DNA from: Stomorhina lunata
Taxonomy: Eukaryota > Arthropoda > Insecta > Diptera > Rhiniidae
Length of the DNA: 64,000 bases
NCBI GenBank assembly: GCA_933228675.1
Contig: OW121743.1
Location: 56,051,903-56,115,902, forward strand
Direction: 5' to 3'
A program made the translations under genes and the position numbers. Below are positions 49,175 through 60,014 of this stretch, piece by piece; position 1 is the first letter of the stretch, and each line of letters starts with the position of its first letter. A model generated the notes under the pieces. It did not search any database. It was not told the origin of the DNA and saw only the letters and a list, made by a program, of their open reading frames with translations.

Positions 49175-51484
49175 GTATGTTTTTTCATGTTTTAATAGGG
49201 GTCGTTCATCGCAATTACCTAATCAAAACGTATTTGTATTGGGAGATGAAAATGTAATTTAATCATGAAAATTGTTTGTTTCTTTTAGAAAATGACGGAA
49301 AAATGTTTTAACAAATGCATAAACAAACCCGGTGTATCATTGGATTCCTCGGAGCAGGTGAGTAATGGCTGGATTGAATTATGTTATTAATTTGTTGTAA
49401 ATCTTTAAAATGTTAGTTCATTATACCCGCGGAATTATTTAACATTTTGTGTAACATTATTATTATGGTCAACTGGGCGCAAATCAGTTGGCCTATTTGG
49501 GCAGTTAAATAAGTGCACAGTGTCGTGGTATACTGATCCAACTGGCTCTTTATTGTGCTAATATGGATCTAGTACGATTGGGGAGCCGTTCACTAACCGA
49601 AATTGGAGAGGGTGTTCATTAAGGACTTTTATGCATCGTTTATGGTATCGGTGACCGCCAATTGATGCAATGTTTGGCTGAAGTCTAGTTCAGCTAAACT
49701 GCACCGATCTTAAAATGCACATAAAGAACTTTTAAAAATAATAGTGTAAGCATTTTTGGTCGGAAATTTTTGATTTGGGGGATATAGTGCTTTAAAGTTG
49801 CGAAACACAAATCTATATATCTCACATATTTTTATGTATACCATGTGAAAGTGCTCCGAAATATCTTTCAGATGAGATATCTCAATCGGATTTTAATTAA
49901 CCCATTAAGGAATTATTAACAAAAAATATTAAATTTTACCCTAGGTCTCTGTACAAAAATGCCCACATGTCGAAAACTAATCGATATGACGTTAACCAAT
50001 GGTATATGTAAGTAAGTAGCCAACCTTTAAAACTTTCATTTGGAACCAATAGTGTGCTAAAATCTTTAAACATAAAAGAGATATTGAGGGTTAAAGTTGA
50101 CATTTTTATCTTTTAGTTCCATAGTCTAGTTTAACTGAACTGCACCGATTTTAGTAATTTTTATGGTCTATAACAAAATTTTAATTTTAAGAATAATAGT
50201 GTAAAATGAAATAAAATGTAAAAAATTATTTAAAAAAAATCGCAGGATTTTTGTGAAATAATTTTTCACAAAAGGCGCTTTTTACATTTTAATTTCTATT
50301 CCTGCGGCGCTTTCTTCATTTTTATTTCAACATTAAAAATTAAGGTCAAATAAAAATTCATATTGAAAAGTTATTTCCAAAAAATCGTTTGCCAATGTTT
50401 TCTGCGCATTCGTTATGGACAATAGATCAATGTCCGATGGAATGACGTTTCGGATGTCATCGATAGACAATAGCATCTAAAGTCCATCCGTATGTACCGA
50501 GAAAGCGGATCGTCCATCAGTATCTGAGTTAAGTTAGAGTTTAGCTGTTGTGTTAGTGCAAAACAGCAAAAAATTTACATTGGCCCTTTTAGCAACATAA
50601 TTGTATTAACCTTTTGAAGATAAGTATTTAATGTGACAAATCCCCTTTGGAAATGGATGCTTTCCACATGTCGAAGTTCTGAAGTTGGATATATTTGCCT
50701 CTCGTGGTCCAAAAGTCACATAATACTTTTAATGTCTTTCTTTTTTGATAATTACATGACGCCAAATCGAGTCAGAAATAAACACTCTGTGCTGTCTCAG
50801 AAAAGCCGTTTATGGAGACACTTCTGCTTTACCAATATCTGTTGAACATTTTTTTCTTCCTGATCCTGATTTTCTTTAAATGCTTAGTTCTTTCTCATGC
50901 CATTTAAGGCATTTAAAAAATGCAAGGATCAACTTTAAGGATTTTAGATATGTTTCAAACATTGAATGGAAGCAATATTTGATTAAAAAAAAGTCGGGAT
51001 AGGAGAAAAGCGATCTAAAGATATTGGCACTTTCATATATTGATTTGCCGCATGGTCCCTTTGATAAATCCCAGAAAAAAGAGAGTATACAGCTACGGTT
51101 ATACAATGAGAGAAAGCTAAGGCACACACACGTGCTAATGAAATGTACGTTTGTTTGTGCGTTTATATTTGATTAGAATGACCTTTGTCCCATAGAACAA
51201 ATATTATTTATAGCTACGTTCCTTCTAACTTTATAAATGTTTTTTTAATCAGTAAAATCGGGTCCTACATAACAAAATCTTTATTTTCATTAAATTTAAT
51301 ATTTTTTTTAGACTGCCACAAATTTATAACATCTAGTTTTATACCATAAAACATTTTTTGATATAATTCTCTATTTTATTTTCAGAAATGCATCTCCATG
51401 TGTATGGATCGGTTTATGGACTCTTGGAATTTGGTATCACGCACCTATGGCAAGCGTTTACAACGTGAACAAAATAAAATGTGA
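49076..51484 (+). CDS. Tim13: Tim13, small Tim chaperone of the mitochondrial intermembrane space (3 exons)
   Basis: The gene has three coding exons, 49,076-49,174, 49,289-49,357 and 51,386-51,484, all joined in phase 0 with GT..AG introns, and encodes 88 residues. The product carries the twin CX3C motif of small Tim proteins: CFNKC in exon 2 and CISMC at the start of exon 3. It also has the family phrases [27 protein letters not shown] and [18 protein letters not shown]. Known role: Tim8-Tim13 hexamers hold hydrophobic precursors in the mitochondrial intermembrane space and pass them to the TIM22 inner-membrane route. Length fits the family (about 90 residues). The exon 1 ATG gives the normal short acidic N-terminus ([15 protein letters not shown]). 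A poly(A) signal follows the stop within 10 bp. Intron 2 is unusually long (2028 bp). The identification is firm. Confidence 0.95.
49289..49357 (+). CDS. Tim13: Tim13 coding exon 2
   Basis: 23 codons between the acceptor TTCTTTTAG and the donor GTGAGT. It holds the first CX3C motif (CFNKC) and the loop [12 protein letters not shown]. Confidence 0.93.
49358..51385 (+). other. Tim13 intron 2, 2028 bp, with repeat-derived sequence
   Basis: The intron holds a related pair of segments: AGTCTAGTTCAGCTAAACTG at about 49,682 and TAGTCTAGTTTAACTGAACTG at about 50,122. Each is followed by a CACCGAT phrase and, later, AATAATAGTGTAA. These look like two copies of one dispersed fly repeat. A stretch at 50,640-51,150 reads in one plus frame with only about five stops and normal amino-acid use (for example [20 protein letters not shown]), which may be a decayed coding remnant of unknown family. 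Confidence 0.5.
51386..51484 (+). CDS. Tim13: Tim13 coding exon 3
   Basis: 32 codons plus TGA after the acceptor TTATTTTCAG. It holds the second CX3C (CISMC) and the conserved [18 protein letters not shown] tail. Confidence 0.94.
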   Translation, partial: KCISMCMDRFMDSWNLVSRTYGKRLQREQNKM

Positions 51485-51490
51485 AATTAG

Positions 51491-51496
51491 AATAAA
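51491..51496 (+). terminator. Tim13 poly(A) signal AATAAA
   Basis: A canonical AATAAA hexamer lies 7 bp after the TGA stop, so the 3' UTR is very short and ends before the minus-strand exon at 51,717. Confidence 0.7.
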
Positions 51497-51716
51497 ACCT
51501 TAAAGCTACTAAAATCCCTTAAACATACCTAAATAGACCATTATTTTGTTGATTGTTTTTTAAGAATACTTTTAACTATTTACAATTTTAAAACAAATGA
51601 AAAAATATTTATAGTTAAACGACTGTTTTCTGGTTTAAAACCTTTGCCCATAAACAGTTCACAAAGTTTAACAAAATAAATAAGAAATATTTAAACAATT
51701 AAAAAGTAAAACTTAC

Positions 51717-52396
51717 CTTAAATTATTACGTTGCATGGTAGAGCTTAATAAGTGACCCTGACTAAGACGACTGGTATGCGAGCTGCTCTCCGAGTTACAC
51801 TTTGAGCCACATTGAGAATTGTCACAATAACGACAACACTTATTATAACTAAAGCTGGAAGTGCATAAGGTACAAAAGGAATCCAAAAGAGCATCATCGG
51901 CATCACAACATTTATGATTGGCTACTTGCACATTATCGGGATTATTGTGCGTGCAATAATCGATTAGTGTAGTACGTTCCTCCTCCGACGAATAGTCGAA
52001 ACGACAACTTTCTCCATCATCTGTTGTATTATGATTATCGGACTTTGAACTAGGCGGTGAGACACTATCATCACTATTGCTAAATGTACTGAGCGGACAT
52101 GAAGGATAACGATTCAAAGGAAATTGTCTCATATCATATTTACTGGTCATTGTGAGATTTTCATTAAAATAGATAACGCCATTGTTGGGACCACTGTAGC
52201 CGCCATTGCCCACCTCATAGTATTTGCGAAGAAAGGCGTTATTACAATCGGCTGCAGTATATTCGTGAAGTTTCTTTGGCTTTTGTAAAATCTTTGAGGT
52301 AGGCATGGCTTGTGTGCTATTTGCTGAACTATTATCACCAACAGATAAACCACCAGATCGTAGAAGATCGAGTAAACATTGTTTAAGGTCACGCAT
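51717..52396 (-). CDS. First coding exon of an unrecognised gene (226 codons, spliced onward to the left)
   Basis: An open frame starts at ATG 52,396 (reverse strand) and runs 226 codons plus two bases to a strong donor, TTAAG|GTAAGT, at 51,717/51,716. If read through, the donor itself supplies the stop (AGG TAA), so I take this as a first coding exon and not a complete gene. The protein begins MRDLKQCLLDLLRSGG (amphipathic), has an aromatic, Gly/Asn-rich middle (LHEYTAADCNNAFLRKYYEVG, residues about 43-63), a Ser/Asp-rich acidic linker, and a Cys cluster near residues 160-200 (CCDAD, FCTLC, CCRYCDNSQCGSKC) that could bind metal. I do not recognise the family. The next exon must lie to the left, past or inside Tim13; no candidate was found. 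It is divergent from the gene at 52,760. Confidence 0.7.
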
Positions 52397-52759
52397 TTTT
52401 TATTAGTTTCAAAAATGGTCTCATGGGATTCGGCTTTTTAATTGAAAAGTTGAGCTGAAAGTAGATAAGGAAAACTTAAATTTAAAAAAAATTATCAGAA
52501 ATAAAATTTTTCTTTCAAAATTAAAAAATTTTGATTACTAATATTTTAAAATTTCCTACTGAGTCTTTGAAATAACGAACAATTATCTGGCAACTCTGTT
52601 TTACTCAGCAGTGGTAAATATAAAATGACAACTCTCTCTTTGACAGCTCCACTGTTATTGTTTTGTTTGGAGCAACACGTTTTAATAAAAAAATAGTTTT
52701 CATTAAAAACTTTCAAGTAAAACAAAAAACCATTGAAAAATCTTGTTTCAATCGCCACC
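52397..52759. promoter_or_regulatory. Divergent intergenic region, candidate bidirectional promoter
   Basis: The 363 bp between the start codons of the minus-strand exon and the C9orf85-type gene must contain both 5' UTRs and promoters. I see no TATA box at a convincing position and no DRE (TATCGATA). CTCTCTCTTTGACAGCTCC near 52,632 is the least A/T-rich patch. Confidence 0.55.
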
Positions 52760-53461
52760 ATGAGTACCCAGCGTGGCAATGCCTCAAGGACCCGTGCCCA
52801 AAAACACAAAAATCGTCATGTATTTAAAAATGATTTGCACGATAAGACTCCACAGCAAAAACTTCTCAATTCCTTGCACATTTCCGAGGTGTGTCAGCAT
52901 TGTAAGGGCGTCATAGAGTGGAAGATTAAATACAAAAAGTACAAGGCCCTAAGTCAACCTAAAACCTGCACCAAATGTTCCCAGAAAAAGATACGCAAAG
53001 CATATCATGTACTCTGCCGGGAATGTGCTTTGGAGGCACGTGTCTGTGCCAAATGCCTTAAAAGTGCCGAAGAAGTGCAGATAGAGCCGCCCGCACCAAC
53101 ACCCGAGGAAGAGCAAAAGCTTAAGGTGGAAATGGAAAGACTCGTTAAATCATTTCCCGAAAGAAAGCGCAGAGCATTCTTGCGTTACATGGCCAAGGGT
53201 AAAAAGGAAAAAGCCGAAGGAGATAAGCCTGAGGAAATTGATGGTGAGGAACAAGATGATACAGAGGAAAATGAGGCTGGGGAAGAAGATACTGTTGATA
53301 AACTGAAAACGAAATCGAGAATACCTCACACTAGAGATGAATTATTGCTGAAGATTGAGCAGCTTAAGCTTAAAAATGATGATGATGAAGATTTTGATTC
53401 AGATGAAGATTTTGATGAGGAGGACGATGAAAGTGATGAAGAAGACTTTAGTGATGAATAA
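52760..53461 (+). CDS. C9orf85/DUF2039-type cysteine-rich protein (233 aa)
   Basis: Single-exon gene; the ATG at 52,760 has a good start context (GCCACCATGA), and the product begins MSTQRGNASRTRAQKHKN, as in C9orf85 homologues. The core (residues 1-110) carries paired cysteines: VCQHCK near 45, TCTKCSQKK near 69, VLCRECA near 85 and VCAKCLK near 98. These fit a zinc-binding DUF2039 domain. After it comes a Lys/Glu-rich helix (residues about 116-165) and a long acidic tail ending in repeated DED and EED blocks, which makes this protein longer than the human one. The molecular function of the family is not established to my knowledge. The upstream extension (52,733) lacks ATG and is rejected. 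A poly(A) signal follows 58 bp after the stop. Confidence 0.9.
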   Translation: MSTQRGNASRTRAQKHKNRHVFKNDLHDKTPQQKLLNSLHISEVCQHCKGVIEWKIKYKKYKALSQPKTCTKCSQKKIRKAYHVLCRECALEARVCAKCLKSAEEVQIEPPAPTPEEEQKLKVEMERLVKSFPERKRRAFLRYMAKGKKEKAEGDKPEEIDGEEQDDTEENEAGEEDTVDKLKTKSRIPHTRDELLLKIEQLKLKNDDDEDFDSDEDFDEEDDESDEEDFSDE

Positions 53462-53519
53462 ATCTAGTTTAATTATTATTTTTTATGAAAAATATGTATT
53501 AAGTTATAAATGAAAGGAA

Positions 53520-53525
53520 AATAAA
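53520..53525 (+). terminator. Poly(A) signal AATAAA of the C9orf85-type gene
   Basis: AATAAA lies 58 bp after the TAA stop at 53,461 and gives a short 3' UTR. The dispersed repeat begins about 85 bp further on. Confidence 0.7.
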
Positions 53526-53609
53526 CTATTTTTTAAATGTGAACTTTTTATACAAATTTAAAAAAAAAACAATTACAAGGTGCTATAGACGGTCAAGCTC
53601 GATCATACG

Positions 53610-54342
53610 ATACCCTTCACCACTAAAGTCAAAGGTGTTCATTTTCCTAAATAAAGACAAATATTTGCTAAATTTTGCCATCATACAAACATTTTCTCAA
53701 AACAAAACATATAATTTCCGTTATTTGGACTTATATGAGAGCTAGGGTCAAATGTGGACAGATTATCTAAAAATTTGGCAAATTGATTACAATTGTTACA
53801 AAAATTATGTAGGTATGCAAAAAATAAACCTAAAATTCTTATCTTGAGATTACGAGCGTTTTAGTGATTTTTGTCTCATTTAGTGCATTTTGACAAAAGA
53901 GTTTGTATGGGAGCTATGGTCAAATGTGATCTAATTTTAACGAAATTTAGTACATTGATTAGAGTTTACATAAGCAGTATTTGTTTTAAATTTCATGAAA
54001 TATGGCCAATATATCATTTTCGGGAAGTGAGACCAATGAGAGGTACCATAAATAATGGACCGATTTTGAATAATTTCAATAGCCATGGTCCCACTATTAA
54101 AAAAATGATCTGTGCCAAATTTCATCACATTATTTTTAGAATTGCGACCTGTACTTTGATTATATCGTTTACATGGGGGTCCAGCCAGCCGGACGGACGG
54201 ACTGACATCGCTAAATGAACTAAAAAAGTGATTCTAAGCCTATTGTTATACTAACAGATGGGTCTAAGACAAATATTTCTATGCGTTACATACATCAGCA
54301 CAAACTTATAATACCCTTTCCACCTATGGTGGTGAAGGGTAT
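53610..54342. mobile_element. Dispersed non-autonomous element with 14-bp terminal inverted repeats
   Basis: The left end ATACCCTTCACCAC (53,610-53,623) is the exact reverse complement of the right end GTGGTGAAGGGTAT (54,329-54,342). The right end also forms a local hairpin with ATACCCTTTCCACC (54,311-54,324). Inside are phrases seen in many fly dispersed repeats as I recall (TTTGTATGGGAGCTATGG, CGGACGGACGGACTGACAT). The frame at 53,871-54,218 is carried by this element and is not a gene. About 730 bp; no transposase was seen, so it would depend on another element. Confidence 0.7.
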
Positions 54343-56200
54343 AAAAAATCCATATTTAATTAATTTTCTTATAGATAATTTTCAATATAAAATTTTTTTC
54401 ATAGAAAAATTTTAAATTTTATATTTTTTAATAGAAATTTTACAAAAAATATTTTCGATGCAAAATTTTCTGAAAATCTGGAAAATTGTTAAATACCTAT
54501 AAAATTTATTCATAATTTTTTTATACAAAAATATTCAATAAAAAATTTAATTTATGGAATAAAATTCAATGTAAAACTATTCAGCCCAATTATGGATAAA
54601 ATCCCCGGTGAATTTTTATAGTTTCCCATATTATAAACAAATTCTCAAGTGAAAATTTTTCACTTTTCCCCTATAAATAAAACACGAAATTGGAAGAAAA
54701 TTAAAATTTTCAATTGAAATTCCCTTTCAATTAAACATTTTCTCGCTGTTAGTTTATAATAGGGAAATTAATTTATCGTGTAAAATAAGTTCGTGTCAGA
54801 AGCTCCCCGAAAATGTTTATAATTGGGCTGATGATAAAAAAAAATGTATGCAAAATTTTTTGTTGCAAAGTTTTGAATGAAAAACTTTTTTACCCCAAAT
54901 TTTCGATCCCTAATTATAAACAGATCACGCATATATCCAGAATTTTCTTTACAGAAAACTTTTAGATGTAAAGTACTTTTTAATAGAAACATTTTTAAAG
55001 TAAATTTGTTTTTTTTTTGGAAAAAATTTTGATATTTTTCTTAAACATATTTTCTATTCAAAATTTTTTAATAGAAAAAATTTATATTAAATTTTCTATA
55101 CAAAAATTTTGATATACATTTTTCACAGAAAAAACATGTCGATATAAATTTTTCACAAAAAAAAAAATTAATTAATTTTTTTCAATAAAAATTTCAATGT
55201 AAATTTCTTCATGGAAAAAAGTTTGACATTTATTTTTACATACAAAAATTTTTCACAGAAAAAAATTTCAATATAAATTTTTACAGAAAAAAATTTTTAA
55301 AGGAAGTTTTTCTTAAACAAATTTTCGATATAAAATTTTTTAATAAAAATTGATATTAAATTTTCTATAAAAAAAAATAATAATATAAATTTTTCGCAGA
55401 AAAAAATTTCGATATAGGTAAATTTTTCACAGAAAAAATTTCAATACAAATTTTTTTAAAGAAAATTAAGTTAATTAAAAAAAAAAAAAATTCAAAGTAA
55501 ATTTCTTCTCAGAAAACAGTTTGACATTAATTTTTACATACAAAAATTGCTCATAGAAAAAAAATTTCGATATAAATTATCCACAAAAAAAATTCGATAT
55601 ATATTTTTTTAAATTCGATATAATTTTTTTTAAAGAAAATTTAAATCATTTTTTTTAATAAAATTTCAATATAACTTTCTTCATAGAATAAAATTTGACA
55701 CTAATTTTTACATACAAAAATTGTTCATTATAATACATTGAAAAAAATAAATAAAATAAAAAATATAATATATAATTTCTTTAAAGAAAAATTTTTATAA
55801 AATGTTTCCACAAAAAAATTTGTGCATACCAAAATTTAAGATTTTATTATATAAAATTTTTTCGTAAAAAAACTATAACAACATTTTAAATTGAATTTTT
55901 CACATAAAAAAATTATATTTTTTTTTAAGAAAAATTGCTATGTAAATTTCTTTACAGAAAAAAGTTTGACATTAATTTGTACATACAAAAATTTTTGATA
56001 GAAAAATTTCGTTAGAATACTTTTATTATATTTAAAGAAAAATGTTTATAAAAATTAAAATTTTTACATACAAAAATTTTATATTGAAAAAATTTTATTG
56101 TATAAAATTCTTTCGTAAAAAAACTCGAGTCAAAACAATATAAAAAACACAAGTTTTCCATTTAAGTATTCAATGAAAATTATTAAAGTGTAGCAAATTA
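54343..56200. repeat. Strongly decayed A/T-rich tandem repeat
   Basis: Units such as AAATTTTTCACAGAAAAAAA with TTTCGATATAA or TTTCAATATAA spacers recur irregularly, mostly from about 54,980 to 56,100. The pattern resembles the palindrome arrays after heavy decay: the TTC....GAA arms are partly kept (TTCACAGAA, TTCATAGAA). No gene is present. Confidence 0.6.
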
Positions 56201-56711
56201 AAAACGTAAAGAAGTCGAAACCATTTTTGTCTATATTTCTTCTTGTAGTTTTAAGATTTGATAGTTTTTTTAACTTTTAACAAATAAGAACTGAATTATA
56301 ATTCGAGCAATTTTTTAAAATAATTTTTCAAAATAATCGATTTTTCAATTAGTTAAAGGTTAAAGCTAGAACATGACTACTTGCAACTCCGTAATAATTG
56401 TTGTCATATCTTGAGATATGGACATTTTTGTAAAAAACCTAAAGGTAAAATAGTCCCTTAAAGGGAAATAGTCCCTTAAAGGGAATTAATTTTATTTGCA
56501 CTTCATATCAAAGATATTTCAAAACCACTTTGAACAACATACATATACGTATATGTATATTGTTTGCTTAATATGAAAACCTGCTAAGTTCACTTTTTAA
56601 GTAAATTAGGATTTCGACCTGCATGTAAGTTTTCTGTAATTTGAGTCTTGAAGTATGTGAAAAGGTTCGATAAGAAAATCTGCTAAATCCACTAATATAA
56701 AATGTTTGTAA

Positions 56712-57185
56712 TAGCCCATTCACATTAGGAGTTTTTGATAATGAAAACACCATCGAAAACTCTACCGTTCACATTTTGAGAATTTGACAATTATTGGTTT
56801 TCGTCAAAAATGATTTTTTTTTCACTCGCGATTTTCTTCAAAAACAACCAAACACTTAATTATTTATTATTGAATTAAAATAATATATCTTTTACCACAA
56901 TTGTAGCATTATTTTTGAAAAATTCTTAAAATTAATTGTTTGTTTTTTATTTTTTAATTTTTAACTGACATTTATTTTTGTTATTTTCTTATTTTCCTAC
57001 ATCAGAGTTGTAATAAATGGGATCAACTCAGTGTTGTATCGGTATTTAAAACGTTTTCAAATAAGTTTTCGTTGAAAACTCACACACAAGGGGTTTTCAT
57101 TTTGTATGTGAAAACTTAAGTTTTCAATATTGTTTTAGGCCGAAAACTACTTTAACGACATTTCGAGCTCAGTGTGAATGAGCTA
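56712..57185. mobile_element. MITE-like element, 474 bp, TIR TAGCCCATTCACAT
   Basis: The left end TAGCCCATTCACAT (56,712) matches the reverse complement of the right end GTGTGAATGAGCTA (57,172-57,185) with two mismatches. Inner segments are also partly inverted (GGAGTTTTTGATAATGAAAAC near 56,730; GAAAACTTAAGTTTTCAATAT near 57,109). It has no coding capacity. A TA target duplication is possible but ambiguous. The position upstream of bgcn could matter for its regulation. Confidence 0.65.
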
Positions 57186-58031
57186 TAAGAAAAACTGAAG
57201 TCCAGCAGAACGTACCATATTTTTGTCTTGGAAATAAGTCTACTTTTACATTAGTCAGGTTGTAAATTTAAATTTGTATGGGAAAAATCTGACAGAATTA
57301 AAATTGAGCAAACCTGACCGTATTATCAAGTTTACGAAAATTTGTATGAAAATTAAGGAAAATAAAATGAAAATTAATGAAGAAAATGATTGTGTATGAA
57401 CGTGAATGCAGGTTCAAAAGAAATTTAAAGAAAAACTGATCAAGTAAACCTGGGAACATTTTGTTGGCTTTTATCAATAAATTGTCTATTACATTAATAA
57501 TTAAATGTAATAGACTGAGATTAAGTGCAACTAATTTTTTTTTTTGAATAATATTTACTTTCTCGACAATTTTTGTTATTTTTTGAAAAAAAAAAAATAT
57601 TTATATTATATTTTTTATAAAAAATTTTATGTATTTATTTTTTTGAAAAACTACAAGATAAAATTTATGTGTATAAACTAAAAAAATCATTATATCGCCT
57701 TCATGTCTCCACTTGGCATTTTCCCCTGAACATGTCAAGCAACGTTTTTTGACATTTGTATGAAAAAGAAGAAGAAGAATGTTATTCATCTTGATTTTTT
57801 CATTGCAAAAGTTTGTGTTTTGTCAGAGAAATTTTATAAAAAACGAGTAAAAATTATACATTAAATAATCAACAATAAATGAATTGAAATAGTTTAAAAG
57901 CAACAAAATCCTAACAAATATTTATATTTTATTAACAACAAAAAGCTGCTGGTGGAATTTATACTATTCCAAAGACTCCAATACAAATCCATTCACAAAC
58001 AAACACACACACAAACTGAGCCAACCACAGA
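57186..58031. other. Upstream region and 5' UTR of the bgcn-type gene
   Basis: A/T-rich sequence with no other gene. The last 150 bp (A-rich, with few G) look like a 5' UTR, ending CCACAGAATG at the start codon. No core promoter element is certain. Confidence 0.5.
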
Positions 58032-58628
58032 ATGTCAACAAACACGAAAAAACATCGCCAGAAAGCAGCCGGCATCGAAGGGGCCTCCAGTGGCAATCAA
58101 CGTGGCTATGGGCAAATGGAAAAAGTTAAAATACCCGAAAGTGAACGTTTACCCTTGCAATTAAGAATTTCGGATTTTCTGGCCGGCAGCGATGATGAGA
58201 TCGTACTTAAAGGTCTTTCGAATACACATCGAAAGTATTTGCATCAATATGCCGCCAGACTGGGTCTGAAGACACAAAGTTATGGCAACAAGAGTAGTCG
58301 TGAGCTGCATGTACGCAGACGTAAACGTTTGACGGCTTTGGGTGATGTTAGACCTTTGAATGTTACGCCTGCCACGCGATCTGTTTTACAGGGCTTTCTA
58401 CCAACCATACAAACTCAACTGTTAACCAATCAGGCTATTGTTCAATCAAATCCTAATACATCACATCGTTATAGGAATTTACGTAATGATTCTATATCGT
58501 TGGCGTTGGGTCCGCGTATGATACCGCCTCATGCTCAGGAAATAAGCAGTGAATTGTTTCGGGATAAGCAGGAATTGCCGATATTTAATTATCAAGATGA
58601 ATTGCATCAAATGCTAAAGCAACATAAT
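58032..58628 (+). CDS. bgcn: bgcn-type gene, coding exon 1 (R3H domain)
   Basis: 199 codons from ATG to the donor GTAAGT, phase 0. A basic N-terminus ([14 protein letters not shown]) precedes the R3H domain, [12 protein letters not shown] through [13 protein letters not shown] to [10 protein letters not shown], which binds single-stranded nucleic acid in this family. Reading past the donor adds only intron codons before a stop, so the single-exon reading (to 58,697) is wrong. Confidence 0.88.
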
Positions 58629-59973
58629 GTAAGTTTTAAGGTTTTTGTTATTAGTTCGATATTTTATCAGAAATTTTTGTCATGTGTCATAGGTTAGGTT
58701 AGGTAATAAAGGAGGTGTCAAGCGACACATTCACTCGGAGGCCCCAATGGTCCATTGTGATCCTTTACTAGAAGAGGAGAAAGAAAAAGAGTGAAGATAG
58801 AGGAAGAGAAAAGATAATAGAAAGGTGCAGAGGGAGAAGAAGAATACACTATTTAGGCCAGTTGAGACCAGTGGTGAACCCTACAATATCATGCAACCTG
58901 CACTGTTGCAGATCCTGCAGTTCAGCAATGTATTTGCTGCCTAAAGTTTGAGTGATGTGTCATAAAGTCTTATAAATTTTGATTTAATTTAATTTGGAGG
59001 GGAATTTTCCTTGTCAATTGAATGTGTTATTCATTTATTTTAGAGCCTCCAATGATTTTGCATTAGGTATGAACCACATTTTGGGATATCGCCATTTAAT
59101 AAGTTTATAATATAGATGTCTGTGCTAAAACGATGTATATGTTATATTAAATTAGTTGATACATTATTTGAAGTATTAATCATTGTTAGTCCCTTTGTGA
59201 GTCATGCGACCTGTGCCATGCTTTCCCATCACTCTCTCTCTCTCTCTCTCTACTGGCATTATCACCACCTACTTTACGTGTTGAAGACACCTATTAGTAT
59301 CGCCATGACTTATATTGTTAATTATTTTGGTAAGTTTGTCATTTCTGCGTTTTCAGCTGCCACGGAGCATAACATTGAACACAGGTTTAATTCCTCGCTC
59401 GTGTTCTGAATTTTGAAACAAATATTTTATCTGTATGGAAACCACCATTCAAGAAAAGCATTTTTGTCTCTTTAGATAAAATAAAACTTATATCACTTGA
59501 TCTAGGTTGGTCTGCTGCTCTACCGGCATATACGTGTGTTAAATCCTTTGATGTTCACCATTGTCTGCCCAGCAGATGTACTTCTCAATTTAAGCTAGCT
59601 TTGTTGACTCTAGTGTAAAACGCACCTTCCAAAATCTAATTCGTAACCTTATTTTCATGCACTAGTCGTCATCAGGGTGTTTGGATTGGTATTTTTTTAT
59701 TTGGATCATATACCCAAAAACCAGACTGGCCATTTTCCAATAAGCAGGGTATGGAGGCGGTCATTGCTAGATGTGAGGATCAAGAGGGGTGCAGATGATG
59801 GTAGCTATCGTTATTTGCTTGTAGCCAAAGCTCGGTATGAGGCCCTATGTTTCATCAGGAATTAAAGGACTAAATATATATACATTTTACTATCTTTGGT
59901 TTTGAGAAAAAGAAAGTCAATTTCGAATACCCTGTTCTCAAGTTAAGCCTATACCAGTCAAGGCGATCAAAAA

Positions 59974-60014
<41 letters not shown>

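Noticed and set aside
52147..52392. 81-codon minus-strand frame overlapping the 226-codon exon
   Set aside because: Out-of-frame shadow of the longer exon on the same strand.
53871..54218. 115-codon plus-strand frame
   Set aside because: It lies wholly inside the dispersed inverted-repeat element and consists of phrases typical of that non-coding repeat.
58690..58706. AGGTTAGGTTAGG as a telomere-like repeat
   Set aside because: Only two to three units, and such short runs occur at the start of a common dispersed fly repeat; flies lack this telomere type.
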